This document shows, one piece after another, positions 8,921-18,460 of a stretch of 64,000 nt of DNA; position 1 is the first letter of the stretch; every line of letters starts with the position of its first letter. This stretch comes from Luteibacter flocculans (GTDB lineage: Bacteria > Pseudomonadota > Gammaproteobacteria > Xanthomonadales > Rhodanobacteraceae): positions 1,098,001 to 1,162,000 of the forward strand of contig NZ_CP063231.1 in the NCBI RefSeq assembly GCF_023612255.1. Direction: 5' to 3'. The notes beneath the pieces were generated by a model. That model did no database searches. It saw nothing but the letters and a program-made list of their open reading frames with translations, and was not told the DNA's origin. The translations under genes were made by a program, and so were the position numbers.

Positions 8921-9943
8921 TCAAAACCACCGATTCCGCTTCAACGCAATGAATATCCCACCCACAATACAAGCCACCAGACACGTGATCGCCGGATAAG
9001 CCCAGGGCTTGTCCAACTCCGGCATGTGCACGAAGTTCATGCCGTACCAACTGGTGATCAAGGTGGGCGCCGCCAGCATGGCGGCCCAGCCTGCAAGCTT
9101 CTTCATCACCTCGTTCTGGCCGAAGGTGACCAGGGAGAGGTTGACGCTGATCGCTGCGCCGAGCATTTCGCGCATGGCCGAGATGGACTCGTTGACGCGG
9201 AATACGTGGTCGTAGATGTCGCGGAAGTAGGCGCGCAGTTCGTCGTGGATGAGGTGCGGGTGCAGGCGAACCAGCTGTGCCACTACGTCCTGTAGTGGCG
9301 CGACCGCCAGGCGCAGCGTCATCAGTTCGCGCTGCATGTCGTACAGGCGCTTGATCGTCTGGCGGTTGTACGTTTCCGCGAAGATGTCGTTTTCGAGCTC
9401 GTGCAGCTCTTCTCGGAAGTCGCGGACGATGGGCAGGAAGTTGTCCACGATGAAGTCGAGTACGGCATACAGCGCGTAGCTCGGTCCCATGGCGAGTAAT
9501 TCGGGGCTCTGTTCGCAACTGCGCCGTGCGGGCGCGTACGAGAGCGAGGCGCCGTGGCGCACCGTCACGAAATAGCGCTGGCCCACGAAAATCTGCGTTT
9601 CGCCGAAGGCGATGTTGCCGCCCACGAGCTGACCGGTCTGCGCCACGATGAAGAGGGAGTCGCCATAGGCCTCGATCTTCGTGCGTTGGTGCGCGTGCTG
9701 CGCATCCTCGATCGCCAGATCGTGCAGGTTGAACTCTTCCTGCAGCTTCAGCAGCAGGGCCTCGTCGGGCTCGTGCAGGCCCACCCACACGAACACATCC
9801 GGTTCCTTCAGCACATCGCTGATGGCGTCGATGGTGATGTCGCCGATGCGTTGGCCGTTCGTCCGGTACGCCACGCAGTTGATGACCATGCCATGGGACG
9901 GCTGGGTGGGGGTGCTTTCGGGAAGGGTCGATACGGAGGCCAT
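8921..9943 (-). CDS. corA: CorA-type magnesium/cobalt transporter
   Basis: 340 residues from the ATG at 9943. The frame continues upstream, but that extension is low-complexity and unlike the family. A long cytoplasmic alpha/beta N-domain is followed by an extended helix and two C-terminal transmembrane segments. The first helix ends in YGMNF (GMN at about 301-303), the selectivity-loop signature of CorA pentamers; the second helix ends in KRNRWF. It imports Mg2+, and Co2+ or Ni2+ less specifically. It stands alone, convergent with the S9 peptidase. Confidence 0.93.
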   Translation of the reverse strand: MASVSTLPESTPTQPSHGMVINCVAYRTNGQRIGDITIDAISDVLKEPDVFVWVGLHEPDEALLLKLQEEFNLHDLAIEDAQHAHQRTKIEAYGDSLFIVAQTGQLVGGNIAFGETQIFVGQRYFVTVRHGASLSYAPARRSCEQSPELLAMGPSYALYAVLDFIVDNFLPIVRDFREELHELENDIFAETYNRQTIKRLYDMQRELMTLRLAVAPLQDVVAQLVRLHPHLIHDELRAYFRDIYDHVFRVNESISAMREMLGAAISVNLSLVTFGQNEVMKKLAGWAAMLAAPTLITSWYGMNFVHMPELDKPWAYPAITCLVACIVGGIFIALKRNRWF

Positions 9944-10209
9944 GGCGGCATGATGCCGGGGCCGGCGTGACGCGGCAATTGCAGGCGTGGGTGAGGCACG
10001 TTCACACGATCTTGCTGGGCGGGTTCCTTTCCCCTGAGGCCGCGAGCTCAGTCCGGCGGTAGGCGCGCACCGATGGGCGGAGACGCATATCGGCGCGGCC
10101 CCGATGTTTTGCCCCGGGGGCGTCGATATAGCTTTGAGGGGCGGAGGACGCACGGCATCGGAACGGCGGTGCGCCCTTGCGCCAAGGACGCTATTTCAAG
10201 GAGAAGAGC

Positions 10210-11595
10210 ATGGCATCTGCGACACCGCTTCCTACGCTTCCATTCGATTACAAGACGTGGAAAGCCGGCACCTCGATCACTCTGCCGCCCCTGTTCGACA
10301 AGACCGCCCGGGCGAAATTCGACGCGCTGGACCGCGCCGTCGATGTCTATACGACCAAGGCCACACCGAGCGCGCTCGTGGTACTTCGTGCGGCGCTGCG
10401 GGACTGGATGGATCACAAGGACGACAAGGATGGCCCGGGCGCCTGGGCGGAGAGCAAGCGCAACCGCAAGTACCTCATCGCGCATCTGAACGCCGCGATC
10501 CATGGCGATACCGATGTCTCCCTCGGCATGCCTGAGATGATGTCGCCCGGCATGATCAACGCGCGGCTCGGCATTCTCTACCTGTTTGCCAATACCACCT
10601 GGGACGAGGGCGTCTTCCGTTTCGTCACCAGCGGCGTGCTGGACTTCGCGGGCAAGGGCGATGGCAAGCCGGCCGTTCGCGCCCTGAAGGCGAGCGACTG
10701 GTTGGTCAAGCCGGGTCCCGCGCCAACCGACGCGGTTCGCAAGGGGGCTCGCGACCGACTCGTAGCGCACTTGTCATCGCTGCACGACAAGCTCGCCATC
10801 GCCATCGAAGCGCAGTTGCCGAAACAGGACGCCGACAAGGATCAGGCGAAGAGCCTTCGGGACATGTGGGACGCCGTGCCGGGCGGCATGCAGGCGGCCT
10901 GCCGCTACCTGGTCGATAAGGCTCTCGATCAGATCGCGCCCTTCCTCGCCAACGGCGTCGGTACCGTGGAGGGCCTCATCAAGGCCACGTCCGCGGGCGT
11001 GGACCGCTATGTCGTGCATACGAAGGGCAAGGGCGTGTCCATCGTGCCGGGTACGCCGCGCAGTACCGTCGACGGCATCAAGCACGCCATGAATCTCGCC
11101 TTGGCATCGGAAACCTACGGCGTACTGCGCAGCGCTGGCGCGCTGACGCTGGAAGGTATCAGTGCGGGTATCGCGGGCACGATCATCGACGTGGCCTTCT
11201 CGGTGATCGAGGCGTTCGTTGCGCTCATCTGGCGCGTGCGCGACTTCTACCACCTTCGCGTGTTTCGGAAGGAGGCGAAGCAATACTGGGAAACGCGCGA
11301 AGATGCGAGCCCGATCCACGAGCGCCCGGCCGCATTCAACGCGTGGTACCGACGCGTGGCGCTCAAGGTGCCTGCGGTGCCGTGTCTCACGCTCACCAGT
11401 GGCATCTGTGGCGACAAGATGCGTCTGCTGCGCATGTTCGACAAGGAAGGCGAAGTCATCACCCCGGCAGCGTTCACGGCCGGCGTGGCCTACCTCGACA
11501 ACCTCAAGGCATGGGGTGCGAAGTATCTGGCCGATCTCGGCTATGACTTCGGCAGCGAGGATCCCATGATCGCCAAGTTGATCGCGACGCGCTGA
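10210..11595 (+). CDS. uncharacterised 461-residue protein with a central hydrophobic segment
   Basis: I do not recognise this family. The ATG at 10210 has AAGGAG seven bases upstream, so it is preferred to the start 33 bases earlier. The protein is charged and mostly helical, with no signal peptide. One strongly hydrophobic stretch (around residues 320-345, GISAGIAGTIIDVAFSVIEA followed by FVALIW) could span the membrane or form a hairpin. A Gly-rich turn KGKGVSIVPGTPRSTVDG precedes it. Two cysteines lie near PCLTLTSGICGD. The gene is isolated: corA diverges on one side and the DUF4105 gene converges on the other with a 15-base gap. Soluble N-terminal half plus a hydrophobic hairpin is compatible with a pore-forming or membrane-associated protein, but there is no evidence for a specific role and no adjacent candidate immunity gene. 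Confidence 0.75.
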   Translation: MASATPLPTLPFDYKTWKAGTSITLPPLFDKTARAKFDALDRAVDVYTTKATPSALVVLRAALRDWMDHKDDKDGPGAWAESKRNRKYLIAHLNAAIHGDTDVSLGMPEMMSPGMINARLGILYLFANTTWDEGVFRFVTSGVLDFAGKGDGKPAVRALKASDWLVKPGPAPTDAVRKGARDRLVAHLSSLHDKLAIAIEAQLPKQDADKDQAKSLRDMWDAVPGGMQAACRYLVDKALDQIAPFLANGVGTVEGLIKATSAGVDRYVVHTKGKGVSIVPGTPRSTVDGIKHAMNLALASETYGVLRSAGALTLEGISAGIAGTIIDVAFSVIEAFVALIWRVRDFYHLRVFRKEAKQYWETREDASPIHERPAAFNAWYRRVALKVPAVPCLTLTSGICGDKMRLLRMFDKEGEVITPAAFTAGVAYLDNLKAWGAKYLADLGYDFGSEDPMIAKLIATR

Positions 11596-11610
11596 CGCGC
11601 CACGCCGGCA

Positions 11611-12807
11611 TCAGTCGTGTCGGCGGCAGAAGGTCCAGGTCAAAGCGGCCCAGCAGGGAAGGGCGAAAAGGAGCCAGGGAAGGTTCCGCTGGGGGAAGTC
11701 GGGCCACAGATGCAGCAACAGCGCGATCGCGCATGCGGCAAACGATATCGCCGTGACGCGGGAGGTGGCACGACTGATCGGGCGTCCCGCGCGGCGAATC
11801 CGCCAGATGCCCGGGAGAATCGCAAACGCCAGCGGCGAGAACGCAAGCAGGTTGAAGTTGCCCCAGGCGGAGCGATGGAGTGTCAACGTCCACAGGGCCA
11901 GCATCAGCAGCCCCGCGAGGCCTGCAAACAACGCGTACAGCGTGCCTGCCGCCACGAACACGCCACGCGCACCACCACGTCGGGTGAGCGCAGGCAGGGC
12001 GAGCGGAACGGCGAACAGAAGGCCAGCGGCGAGCAACGGCCAGCGCAGATCCGGCGCACGATCCGGGGGCGGAGTCAGCTTCGCCGGCACCAGCAAAGTG
12101 TCTTCGGCCACCAGGGGGCGGCCATCGACGGAGATGCTGCGCAACTGGTCTTCGAGCGTCATCGGCAGGAAGCTCTCCTTCCAGGCCGTCATGGGCTGAT
12201 CGGCGTACGGTCCCAGGCCCAGGTCCATGCCAAGCATCAGCAGCGGCTGGTTGCTCATGAGTCGCGCGGTCTGCTCGCGGAACGTCATGCCGCCGGGTTG
12301 GTTGATCCACGCGGTGCTCAGCACGCCGCCGAGCGCATCGTCGAGTGCATCGCGCACGCGGGTGGTGCAGTTGTCGACGTAGTAGTCGTAGTGATAGCCC
12401 GCGTTCTCGGGGCGAATGTTCCAGAGCAGAAAGCGCCGCAGCCGTTCCTTCTGCGCGTCGTCCAGCGCCAACCGTTGGCGCCGCACGTAGCGGCCTTCGC
12501 TGGCGTAGAAATCGATGTCCGACTGCGTGCTCTCGGCATCCATGCGATAGGCCATGATGCCGCGCGCAAAATTCAGCAGGAAACCTTTCTGATCGAAATC
12601 GAACACGCCGTAATTGAAAGCGATGGATTCGCCGCTGACGGTGTCGCGCACTTCCAGTGCATCGTGGCCGAAGCGCTCCCAGTAGATGTCGCCGGGCCCG
12701 TAGGTCATCAGCGAGATTTCCAGGTTCGCCGCAGGCGCGTCGACGATGCCCGCGCGAACGGCAGGAGCGAGGCACACGGCCAGGACGAGAAGCAGAATTC
12801 GACACAT
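11611..12807 (-). CDS. DUF4105-domain membrane protein
   Basis: 398 residues from the ATG at 12807, which opens directly into a signal peptide or anchor (MCRILLLVLAVCLAPAVRAG); an upstream start would bury it. The N-terminal periplasmic DUF4105 domain has SLMTYGPGDIYWERFGHDAL, then FNYGVFDF and NYYVDNCTTR-like segments (YDYYVDNCTTRVRD), whose conserved His and Cys suggest a hydrolase-type active site. Four or five C-terminal hydrophobic segments anchor it in the inner membrane. Function is unknown in this family. It follows corC on the same strand, separated by a REP pair, and could be the last gene of that operon. Confidence 0.8.
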   Translation of the reverse strand: MCRILLLVLAVCLAPAVRAGIVDAPAANLEISLMTYGPGDIYWERFGHDALEVRDTVSGESIAFNYGVFDFDQKGFLLNFARGIMAYRMDAESTQSDIDFYASEGRYVRRQRLALDDAQKERLRRFLLWNIRPENAGYHYDYYVDNCTTRVRDALDDALGGVLSTAWINQPGGMTFREQTARLMSNQPLLMLGMDLGLGPYADQPMTAWKESFLPMTLEDQLRSISVDGRPLVAEDTLLVPAKLTPPPDRAPDLRWPLLAAGLLFAVPLALPALTRRGGARGVFVAAGTLYALFAGLAGLLMLALWTLTLHRSAWGNFNLLAFSPLAFAILPGIWRIRRAGRPISRATSRVTAISFAACAIALLLHLWPDFPQRNLPWLLFALPCWAALTWTFCRRHD

Positions 12808-12845
12808 GGGTTCGGTCAGGGGTCCGTCTAGGTAACGCACCACTT

Positions 12846-12944
12846 GTAGGAGCCGCCATGGCGGCGAGGGGAGATTGCCTCGAGGTGGGGTGATGCGAAA
12901 GCTTCACCGCTTCGTTGGCCTCTCGCCGCTATAGCGGCTCCCAC
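12846..12944. repeat. REP pair (BIME) A
   Basis: A GTAGGAGCCGCCATGGCGGCGA unit split as GTAGGAGCC + palindrome (12846-12868) faces an inverted unit CTCGCCGCTATAGCGG...CTCCCAC (12922-12944) across about 53 bases that include GCTTCACCGCTTCGTTGG. The head-to-head arrangement is typical of REP doublets. It lies between corC and the DUF4105 gene, which share a strand. Confidence 0.85.
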
Positions 12945-12959
12945 AGGTGGGTGTATGGG

Positions 12960-13811
12960 TCAGCCCGAGCCGTTTGCCGGAGCCACGTGAAACTGTTGTA
13001 CGCGACGGTCGTCCGCTTCCGTGACGCGGAACACGAAGTTGCCCACGGTGATCTCTTCGCCGGCAGCGGGCAGGTGACCGAACTCCGACGTGATCATGCC
13101 GCCGACGGTGTCGAACTCCTCGTCGGAGAAGTGCGCGCCAGCGACCTCGTTGAAATCGGCGATCGGCGTGAGCGCGCTTACGGCGAAACCGCCTTCGGGC
13201 AGCGGCTGCATCAGCACGGGCTCTTCCTCGTCATCGTGCTCGTCGTCGATCTCGCCGACGATCTGCTCGAGGACGTCCTCGATGGTGATGAGGCCGGCAA
13301 CGCCGCCGTACTCGTCGACCACCAGGGCCATGTGATTGCGGGTGAGGCGGAACTCCGCGAGCAGCACGTTGAGGCGCATCGACTCGGGGATCAGTACGGC
13401 GGGGCGGAGCAGGGCGCGCACGTCGCAGCCATCGCTCTGACCGAAATACTTCAGGAGATCCTTGGCGAGAAGGATGCCGAGGACTTCGTCCTTGTCTTCG
13501 CCATGTACGGGAAAGCGGGAGTGCCCCGATTCCACCACGGCGGCAAGGATGTCGGGCAGCGGCGCGTCGGCGGGAAGGCTGACGATCTGGGCGCGAGGCA
13601 CCATGACGTCGTCGACGCTGAGTTCGGTGACCTTGATCGCACCCTCGACCATGGTCAGGGTGTCGTTCGACAGCAGGCCGTTGGCCTGGGCGGCGCGCAG
13701 TTCCTCGATCAGTTCGTCGCGGTTGCGTGGCTCGCCGGAAAACATATGGCCCAGGCGGTCCCACCACGATCGGTGAGCCGGGCCGTTGGTACTACCAGGG
13801 TCCTCGTTCAT
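12960..13811 (-). CDS. corC: CorC/HlyC-type CBS-domain protein (Mg/Co homeostasis)
   Basis: 283 residues from the ATG at 13811 (MNEDPGSTN); the upstream extension would use TTG. It has an N-terminal linker, paired CBS domains (about residues 70-190; VMVPRAQIVSLPAD, SRFPVHGEDKDEVLGIL, MALVVDEYGGVAGLITIEDV) and a C-terminal CorC_HlyC domain (FDTVGGMITSEFGHLP). There are no transmembrane helices, matching the short soluble CorC class. CorC is linked to Mg2+/Co2+ efflux together with CorA, but corA is encoded 3 kb away here. It follows ybeY on the same strand across a 275-base REP-rich gap, the classic ybeZ-ybeY-corC order. Confidence 0.92.
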   Translation of the reverse strand: MNEDPGSTNGPAHRSWWDRLGHMFSGEPRNRDELIEELRAAQANGLLSNDTLTMVEGAIKVTELSVDDVMVPRAQIVSLPADAPLPDILAAVVESGHSRFPVHGEDKDEVLGILLAKDLLKYFGQSDGCDVRALLRPAVLIPESMRLNVLLAEFRLTRNHMALVVDEYGGVAGLITIEDVLEQIVGEIDDEHDDEEEPVLMQPLPEGGFAVSALTPIADFNEVAGAHFSDEEFDTVGGMITSEFGHLPAAGEEITVGNFVFRVTEADDRRVQQFHVAPANGSG

Positions 13812-13907
13812 TCTCTTTTGGGTTCGGCCCAAGTGGGCGGAACAAGCAGTCTACTGGAATTCGTGTGACGGTTCAGGTGAGCGATCCGCGTACCCCCGTG
13901 GAGATCG

Positions 13908-14076
13908 CTGTGGGAGCGGGTTCTTGCCGGTGGAGCCAGCCTGCTGGCGAGAGCAAGCTCGCCGGTGGGAGCCAGCCTGCTGGCGATAAGCCAACGGAGC
14001 GGTATGGCTGCGAGGCAAGCTCACATCGCCAGCAGGCTGGCTCCCACCGGCTTTTCGCCGCCATGGCGGCTCCCAC
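13908..14076. repeat. REP cluster B inside the ybeY-corC gap
   Basis: At least four units: GGTGGAGCCAGCCTGCTGGCGA (13930-13951) and GGTGGGAGCCAGCCTG... (13964-13987) in direct orientation, then inverted ATCGCCAGCAGGCTGGCTCC (14025-14048) and TTCGCCGCCATGGCGGCTCC (14054-14076); a degenerate unit begins near 13909. Two sequence subtypes are present (CAGCCTGCTGGCGA and CCGCCATGGCGGCGA). The inverted copies would fold into a large stem-loop in the mRNA between ybeY and corC. Confidence 0.88.
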
Positions 14077-14085
14077 AGGCGGCCG

Positions 14086-14556
14086 CTACGGAGCGGCTTC
14101 GTACGGATCGGGGATGCCCAGGCCGGCCAGGATGCGGGTTTCCAGGGCCTCCATGGCTTCTGCCTCGGCATCGTCGATGTGGTCGTAGCCGAGAAGGTGC
14201 AAGGTGCCGTGCACGGTCATGTGTGCCCAATGGTGGGCGGCCGTCTTGCCCTGCTCGGCGGCTTCGCGAGCCACCACCGGCGCGCAGATGACGAGGTCGC
14301 CGATCAGCGGCAGGTTCACCCCGGGCGGCAGGTCGGCGGGGAAGGAAAGCACATTGGTGGCGTAGTCACGGCCACGGTACTGAAGATTGAGGGCCTGCCC
14401 CTCGTCGGCATCGACGATACGGATGGCCACCTCGGTAGCCTTGCGTCGGCGGGCGCCCTTGAGCGCGGCCTCCACCCAGCGGCGGAAGCTGGCCGACGCG
14501 GGCACGCCTTTTCGCGACGCGGTGGCGTAGCCCACCGCGACATCCACCTGACTCAC
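14086..14556 (-). CDS. ybeY: endoribonuclease YbeY (16S rRNA maturation)
   Basis: 156 residues, usual length for the family. The zinc motif [15 protein letters not shown] (H-x3-H-x5-H type) is intact near residue 118. NVLSFPAD, seen as [11 protein letters not shown], is the second conserved block. YbeY acts in 16S rRNA 3'-end processing and ribosome quality control. The start is GTG at 14556 and overlaps the phoH stop as GTGA, so translation is probably coupled. Confidence 0.96.
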   Translation of the reverse strand: MSQVDVAVGYATASRKGVPASASFRRWVEAALKGARRRKATEVAIRIVDADEGQALNLQYRGRDYATNVLSFPADLPPGVNLPLIGDLVICAPVVAREAAEQGKTAAHHWAHMTVHGTLHLLGYDHIDDAEAEAMEALETRILAGLGIPDPYEAAP

Positions 14557-15542
14557 CGTTCTTCGTCCTGCTTCTGCTCGAAGGCTTCGTAGGCGCGCAC
14601 GATCTTCGCCACCAGCGGGTGGCGCACCACGTCGCGCGAGGTGAAGAAGGTGAAGCTGATGCCGTCCACGCCGCGCAGCACCTCGATGGCGTGGCGCAGG
14701 CCGGAACGCACGTTGCGCGGCAGGTCCACCTGGGAGACGTCGCCCGTGATCACCGCCACCGAGCCGAAGCCGATGCGGGTGAGGAACATCTTCATCTGCT
14801 CCACGGTGGTGTTCTGCGCTTCGTCGAGGATCACGTAGGCATCGTTGAGCGTGCGGCCGCGCATGTAGGCCAGCGGTGCGATCTCGATGACGTTGCGCTC
14901 GATGAGCTTGGACACCTTCTCGAAGCCGACCATCTCGTACAGTGCGTCGTAGAGCGGGCGCAGATACGGATCGATCTTCTGACTCAGGTCGCCAGGCAGG
15001 AAGCCCAGCTTTTCACCTGCTTCCACCGCCGGGCGCACGAGCAGCACGCGCTGCACGCGGTTGGCTTCCAGCGCTTCCACTGCACTGGCAACGGCGAGAT
15101 AGGTCTTGCCGGTGCCGGCGGGGCCGACGCCAAAGTTGATGTCGTGTGTGGTGATGGCGTGCAGGTAGCGCGCCTGGTTCGGTCCGCGGCCCTTGATGAC
15201 GCCGCGCTTCACCTTGATCACGACGTCCTGGGCCGACTCCGCCGCCTGTTCGTTCAAGGCGTCGATGCCGGACTCCGCCAGGCGCACGTTGATCGTCTGC
15301 CCGTTGAGCGTTTCGTGTTCGGTGGCGTCGTACAGCGCACGCAGCACCTGCTCGCCGGCCTTGGACGATGCTTCGTCGCCAATGACACGGAACAGGCTGC
15401 CGCGGTGGTCGATCTCGATACCGAGGCGCAACTCAATCTGGCGGATATGCTCGTCGAGCGGGCCGCAGAGATTGGCGAGGCGAACGTTGTCTTCGGGATC
15501 GAGGGCGAAATCGCGCTGGGAAAGTTGGGTCATGGCATTCAC
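14553..15542 (-). CDS. ybeZ: PhoH-like ATPase (YbeZ)
   Basis: 329 residues. The Walker A motif is [13 protein letters not shown] and the Walker B region is [12 protein letters not shown], both in the PhoH core (residues about 120-320); the N-terminal part is the usual KH-like extension. In enterics YbeZ partners YbeY in ribosome maturation. The start GTG at 15542 overlaps the miaB stop as GTGA; an ATG three codons later (15533) is the alternative. It sits between miaB and ybeY in a tightly overlapping operon. Confidence 0.95.
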   Translation of the reverse strand: MNAMTQLSQRDFALDPEDNVRLANLCGPLDEHIRQIELRLGIEIDHRGSLFRVIGDEASSKAGEQVLRALYDATEHETLNGQTINVRLAESGIDALNEQAAESAQDVVIKVKRGVIKGRGPNQARYLHAITTHDINFGVGPAGTGKTYLAVASAVEALEANRVQRVLLVRPAVEAGEKLGFLPGDLSQKIDPYLRPLYDALYEMVGFEKVSKLIERNVIEIAPLAYMRGRTLNDAYVILDEAQNTTVEQMKMFLTRIGFGSVAVITGDVSQVDLPRNVRSGLRHAIEVLRGVDGISFTFFTSRDVVRHPLVAKIVRAYEAFEQKQDEER

Positions 15543-16888
15543 GAGGCTAACGCGACCTCATCGTCCATCCGGACGCGGCCGCGCAGCGAGTTGGACATGG
15601 CCTCGGTGATCACGACGTCGACGAACTGCCCGATCATCCGTGGATGGCCGGGGAAGTTCACGTAGCGCATGTTCTCGGTGCGGCCGGTCATTTCGTTCGG
15701 ATTCTTGCGGCTGGGCTTTTCCACCAGCACGCGCTGCACGGTGCCGACCATCGCCTCGTTGATCCGGCGAGCGTTCTCGTTCAATACGGCCTGCAGGCGC
15801 GACAGGCGAGCATGCTTCACCTCGGCTGGCGTCTCGTCGGCGAGGTTGGCCGCAGGCGTGCCGGGGCGCGACGAGAAAATGAAGGAGAAGCTCTGGTCGA
15901 AGCCGACGTCGTCGATCAGCTTCATGGTCTTTTCGAAATCCTCGTCCGTCTCGCCAGGGAAGCCGACGATGAAGTCCGAGGAAATGCAGATGTCCGGGCG
16001 CACTGCGCGCAGCTTGCGGATGCGCTGCTTGAATTCCAGCGCCGTGTAACCGCGCTTCATGGCAGCGAGGATGCGGTCGGAACCGGCCTGCACCGGAAGA
16101 TGCAGGTAGTTGGCCAGTTGCGGCACGTTCGCATAGGCCTCGATCAGCGAGTCGGAGAACTCCAGCGGATGCGAGGTGGTGAAGCGGATGCGGCCGATGC
16201 CTTCGATCTGGGCAATGGCGTGGATCAGCACGGCAAGGTCGGCGGTTTCGCCGTCATGCGTCGGGCCGCGGTAGGCGTTGACGTTCTGGCCGAGCAGGTT
16301 GACCTCGCGCACGCCCTGTTCGGCGAGCTGGGCCACTTCGACGATCACGTCGTCGAACGGACGGCTGATTTCCTCGCCGCGGGTGTACGGCACCACGCAG
16401 TAAGAGCAGTACTTCGAGCAGCCTTCCATGATCGAGACGAAGGCGGTGGGGCCTTCCGCGCGCGGCTCGGGCAGGCGGTCGAACTTCTCGATCTCGGGGA
16501 AGCTGATGTCCACCTGCGCCTTGCCGCTGGCGCGCTGGGCTTCGATCATTTCGGGCAAGCGGTGCAGCGTCTGCGGGCCGAACACGAGGTCGACGTAGGG
16601 CGCGCGTTTGATGATGGCGTCGCCTTCCTGCGAGGCCACGCAACCGCCGACGCCGATCAGCACGGGCTTGCCGCCCTGCTTGTGCGCCTTCCAGCGACCC
16701 AACTGGCTGAAGACCTTTTCCTGCGCCTTCTCGCGGATCGAGCAGGTATTGACCAGGATGACGTCGGCTTCCGATTCGTCCTGGGTCAGCTCCAGACCAT
16801 GCGATGCCCGCAGCACGTCGGCCATCTTGGCCGAGTCGTACTCGTTCATCTGGCAGCCGTGGGTCTTGATGAATAGCTTGCCGCTCAT
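15539..16888 (-). CDS. miaB: tRNA-2-methylthio-N6-dimethylallyladenosine synthase MiaB
   Basis: 449 residues from the ATG at 16888 ([19 protein letters not shown]), which aligns with known MiaB N-termini; the frame remains open upstream but that part is not MiaB-like. The N-terminal methylthiotransferase domain carries the first-cluster cysteines ([21 protein letters not shown]). The radical-SAM motif is CSKYCSYC, in [19 protein letters not shown]-terminal TRAM domain follows (about residues 375-445). It adds the 2-methylthio group to i6A37 of tRNAs. It is the first gene of the miaB-phoH-ybeY-corC operon. Confidence 0.97.
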   Translation of the reverse strand: MSGKLFIKTHGCQMNEYDSAKMADVLRASHGLELTQDESEADVILVNTCSIREKAQEKVFSQLGRWKAHKQGGKPVLIGVGGCVASQEGDAIIKRAPYVDLVFGPQTLHRLPEMIEAQRASGKAQVDISFPEIEKFDRLPEPRAEGPTAFVSIMEGCSKYCSYCVVPYTRGEEISRPFDDVIVEVAQLAEQGVREVNLLGQNVNAYRGPTHDGETADLAVLIHAIAQIEGIGRIRFTTSHPLEFSDSLIEAYANVPQLANYLHLPVQAGSDRILAAMKRGYTALEFKQRIRKLRAVRPDICISSDFIVGFPGETDEDFEKTMKLIDDVGFDQSFSFIFSSRPGTPAANLADETPAEVKHARLSRLQAVLNENARRINEAMVGTVQRVLVEKPSRKNPNEMTGRTENMRYVNFPGHPRMIGQFVDVVITEAMSNSLRGRVRMDDEVALAS

Positions 16889-17115
16889 GGGCCGGGGCAC
16901 CGTGTTGCTGGGGGAATACCGAACCGCGTAGTTTACGCCGGGGCCGGCGCCCGTGCCACATCGGCGCGATGGATCAAGGACTTGCGTGAAGGCGGTCACG
17001 CTTGGGGTTCTTGGCAGGGCGAGGGGCCTCGGGCACACTCGCGCCCATGGTTCACGACGCGATGCCAGGGGACAGCGCCGGCCATCCCGCCCGCCGGTTC
17101 CCACGTGCTCGAACG

Positions 17116-18183
17116 ATGCCTCGACGGGTCGCGGCGTCGTGCGTCCTGCTGCTGGCCTTGGTCGCCGGCCCCGCGACCGCGGGCTCGCTATATCGCTGCG
17201 TCGGCAGTACCGGCGAGACGGTATTTTCTGGCAGCACGGCCGGCTATCGGGACTGCAAACGCATTGGCAGCACGCCGCCGGCTCGTCCGGCACGTCCCGC
17301 TGCGCCCGCGCCGTCGAAAAGTCCCGTGTTCGAGCCGGTCGAGGAAGCGCCGTCGCTGCGGGGTGTGATCGGGTCCGTGGTATCCGCGCCGTCGTCCGCC
17401 GCCTCGTTGGTCGGTGTCACCGGCGGGGTAGTGGGCAACGCTGCCGATGAAGTCGCGCCTCCCTCATTGCCCCCCGTCACCGCGCCCAAGGGCACGTGGG
17501 ATTACCGGGAGTCGTCCACGGCCGACCTCACTGTGGCCGAGGCGCCGCCGTCGCCCAAGGGATCACGTGTGCTGCGCGGCGCCGTCTACCGGATCACCCG
17601 GGCGGATGGCGGTGTGGAATACACCAACATCCCGCCAGGCGGCAGTGGGAAGGGGCAGAGCATCAAGATGCTCTTTACTTATATAGCGACCTGCGCTGCC
17701 TGCGACGTCCATTCGAAGATCGACTGGAACAGCGTGGCACTCAATATCTCGTCGTACGGCGAGGCCATTCATGCCGCCAGCAGCGAGTTCGGCGTCGACG
17801 AGGCGCTGCTGCGTGCCGTGATCCATGCCGAGAGCGCGTTCAATCCGCGCGCCTTGTCGGTTGCCGGGGCGCAGGGCCTGATGCAGTTGATTCCCGGCAC
17901 GGCCCGGGACATGGGCGTGCTCGATGCCTTCGACGCCAACCAGAACATTCGCGGCGGCGCGCGCTACCTCGCGCTCTTGCTGCGGAACTTCAACGGAAAC
18001 GAGCGCCTGGCAGCGGCCGCGTACAACGCCGGTCCGGGCGCGGTGCAGAAGTACAACGGCGTGCCGCCGTACGACGAAACGCAGGTCTACGTCGAGCGAG
18101 TGGGCGTGCTGCGCAAGCGTTACGCCGAGACCTTGAAACAACGGCCGAGCACCGGCGTGCCGCTGGCCGCCCGCGGGGCCTGA
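17116..18183 (+). CDS. secreted lytic transglycosylase with SLT domain
   Basis: 355 residues from the ATG at 17116, chosen because it opens a good signal peptide ([20 protein letters not shown], then TAG). A DUF4124-like strand follows ([14 protein letters not shown]), then a Pro/Ala-rich linker, a second similar motif ([20 protein letters not shown]), and the SLT domain from about residue 215. The catalytic Glu is about residue 239 in [18 protein letters not shown] and [16 protein letters not shown] complete the signature. It cleaves peptidoglycan glycan strands with 1,6-anhydro product. The gene diverges from miaB and is followed by REP DNA. Confidence 0.92.
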   Translation: MPRRVAASCVLLLALVAGPATAGSLYRCVGSTGETVFSGSTAGYRDCKRIGSTPPARPARPAAPAPSKSPVFEPVEEAPSLRGVIGSVVSAPSSAASLVGVTGGVVGNAADEVAPPSLPPVTAPKGTWDYRESSTADLTVAEAPPSPKGSRVLRGAVYRITRADGGVEYTNIPPGGSGKGQSIKMLFTYIATCAACDVHSKIDWNSVALNISSYGEAIHAASSEFGVDEALLRAVIHAESAFNPRALSVAGAQGLMQLIPGTARDMGVLDAFDANQNIRGGARYLALLLRNFNGNERLAAAAYNAGPGAVQKYNGVPPYDETQVYVERVGVLRKRYAETLKQRPSTGVPLAARGA

Positions 18184-18215
18184 CCGACCCTACGACCGGT
18201 GCCAGTGGGCCCTTG

Positions 18216-18448
18216 CCGGTGGGAGTTCGCTGGTGGGGGCCAGCCTGCTGGCGATGAGGGCTTGCCTCACCGCGACACCGCTTCGTTGGCTTATCGCCAC
18301 CAGGGTGGCTCCCACCGGTGCCTTGGCTTATCGCCGCCATAGTGTGGCGATGGGGAGCTTGCTGGTGGGAGCCAGCCTGCTGGCGATGGGAGCCTGCCTC
18401 ACTGCTACACCGCTTCGTGGGCTTCTCGCCGCCATGGCGGCTCCCACA
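18216..18448. repeat. REP cluster C between convergent genes
   Basis: Two consecutive REP doublets: direct unit near 18232-18256 with inverted partner TTATCGCCACCAGGGTGGCT (18291-18316), then direct GGTGGGAGCCAGCCTGCTGG (18364-18387) with inverted TCTCGCCGCCATGGCGGCTC (18424-18447). The intervening segments share GCCTGCCTCAC and CACCGCTTCGT, so the whole doublet is duplicated. It fills the gap between the convergent transglycosylase and degS-like genes. Confidence 0.88.
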
Positions 18449-18460
18449 ATGGGGCACTGA

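Noticed and set aside
10048-10209. Extended N-terminus for corA and for the unknown protein at 10210
   Set aside because: Both extensions are unlike coding sequence of their families, and the chosen starts have better support: the family N-terminus for corA and AAGGAG for the other.
16889-17293. N-terminal extension of MiaB to 584 residues
   Set aside because: The family N-terminus begins at 16888; the extension is Arg/Pro-rich and crosses the divergent transglycosylase start.
13908-18448. Possible CRISPR-like repeats
   Set aside because: Units are palindromic, paired head to head and irregularly spaced, with no constant spacers or cas genes; these are REP elements.
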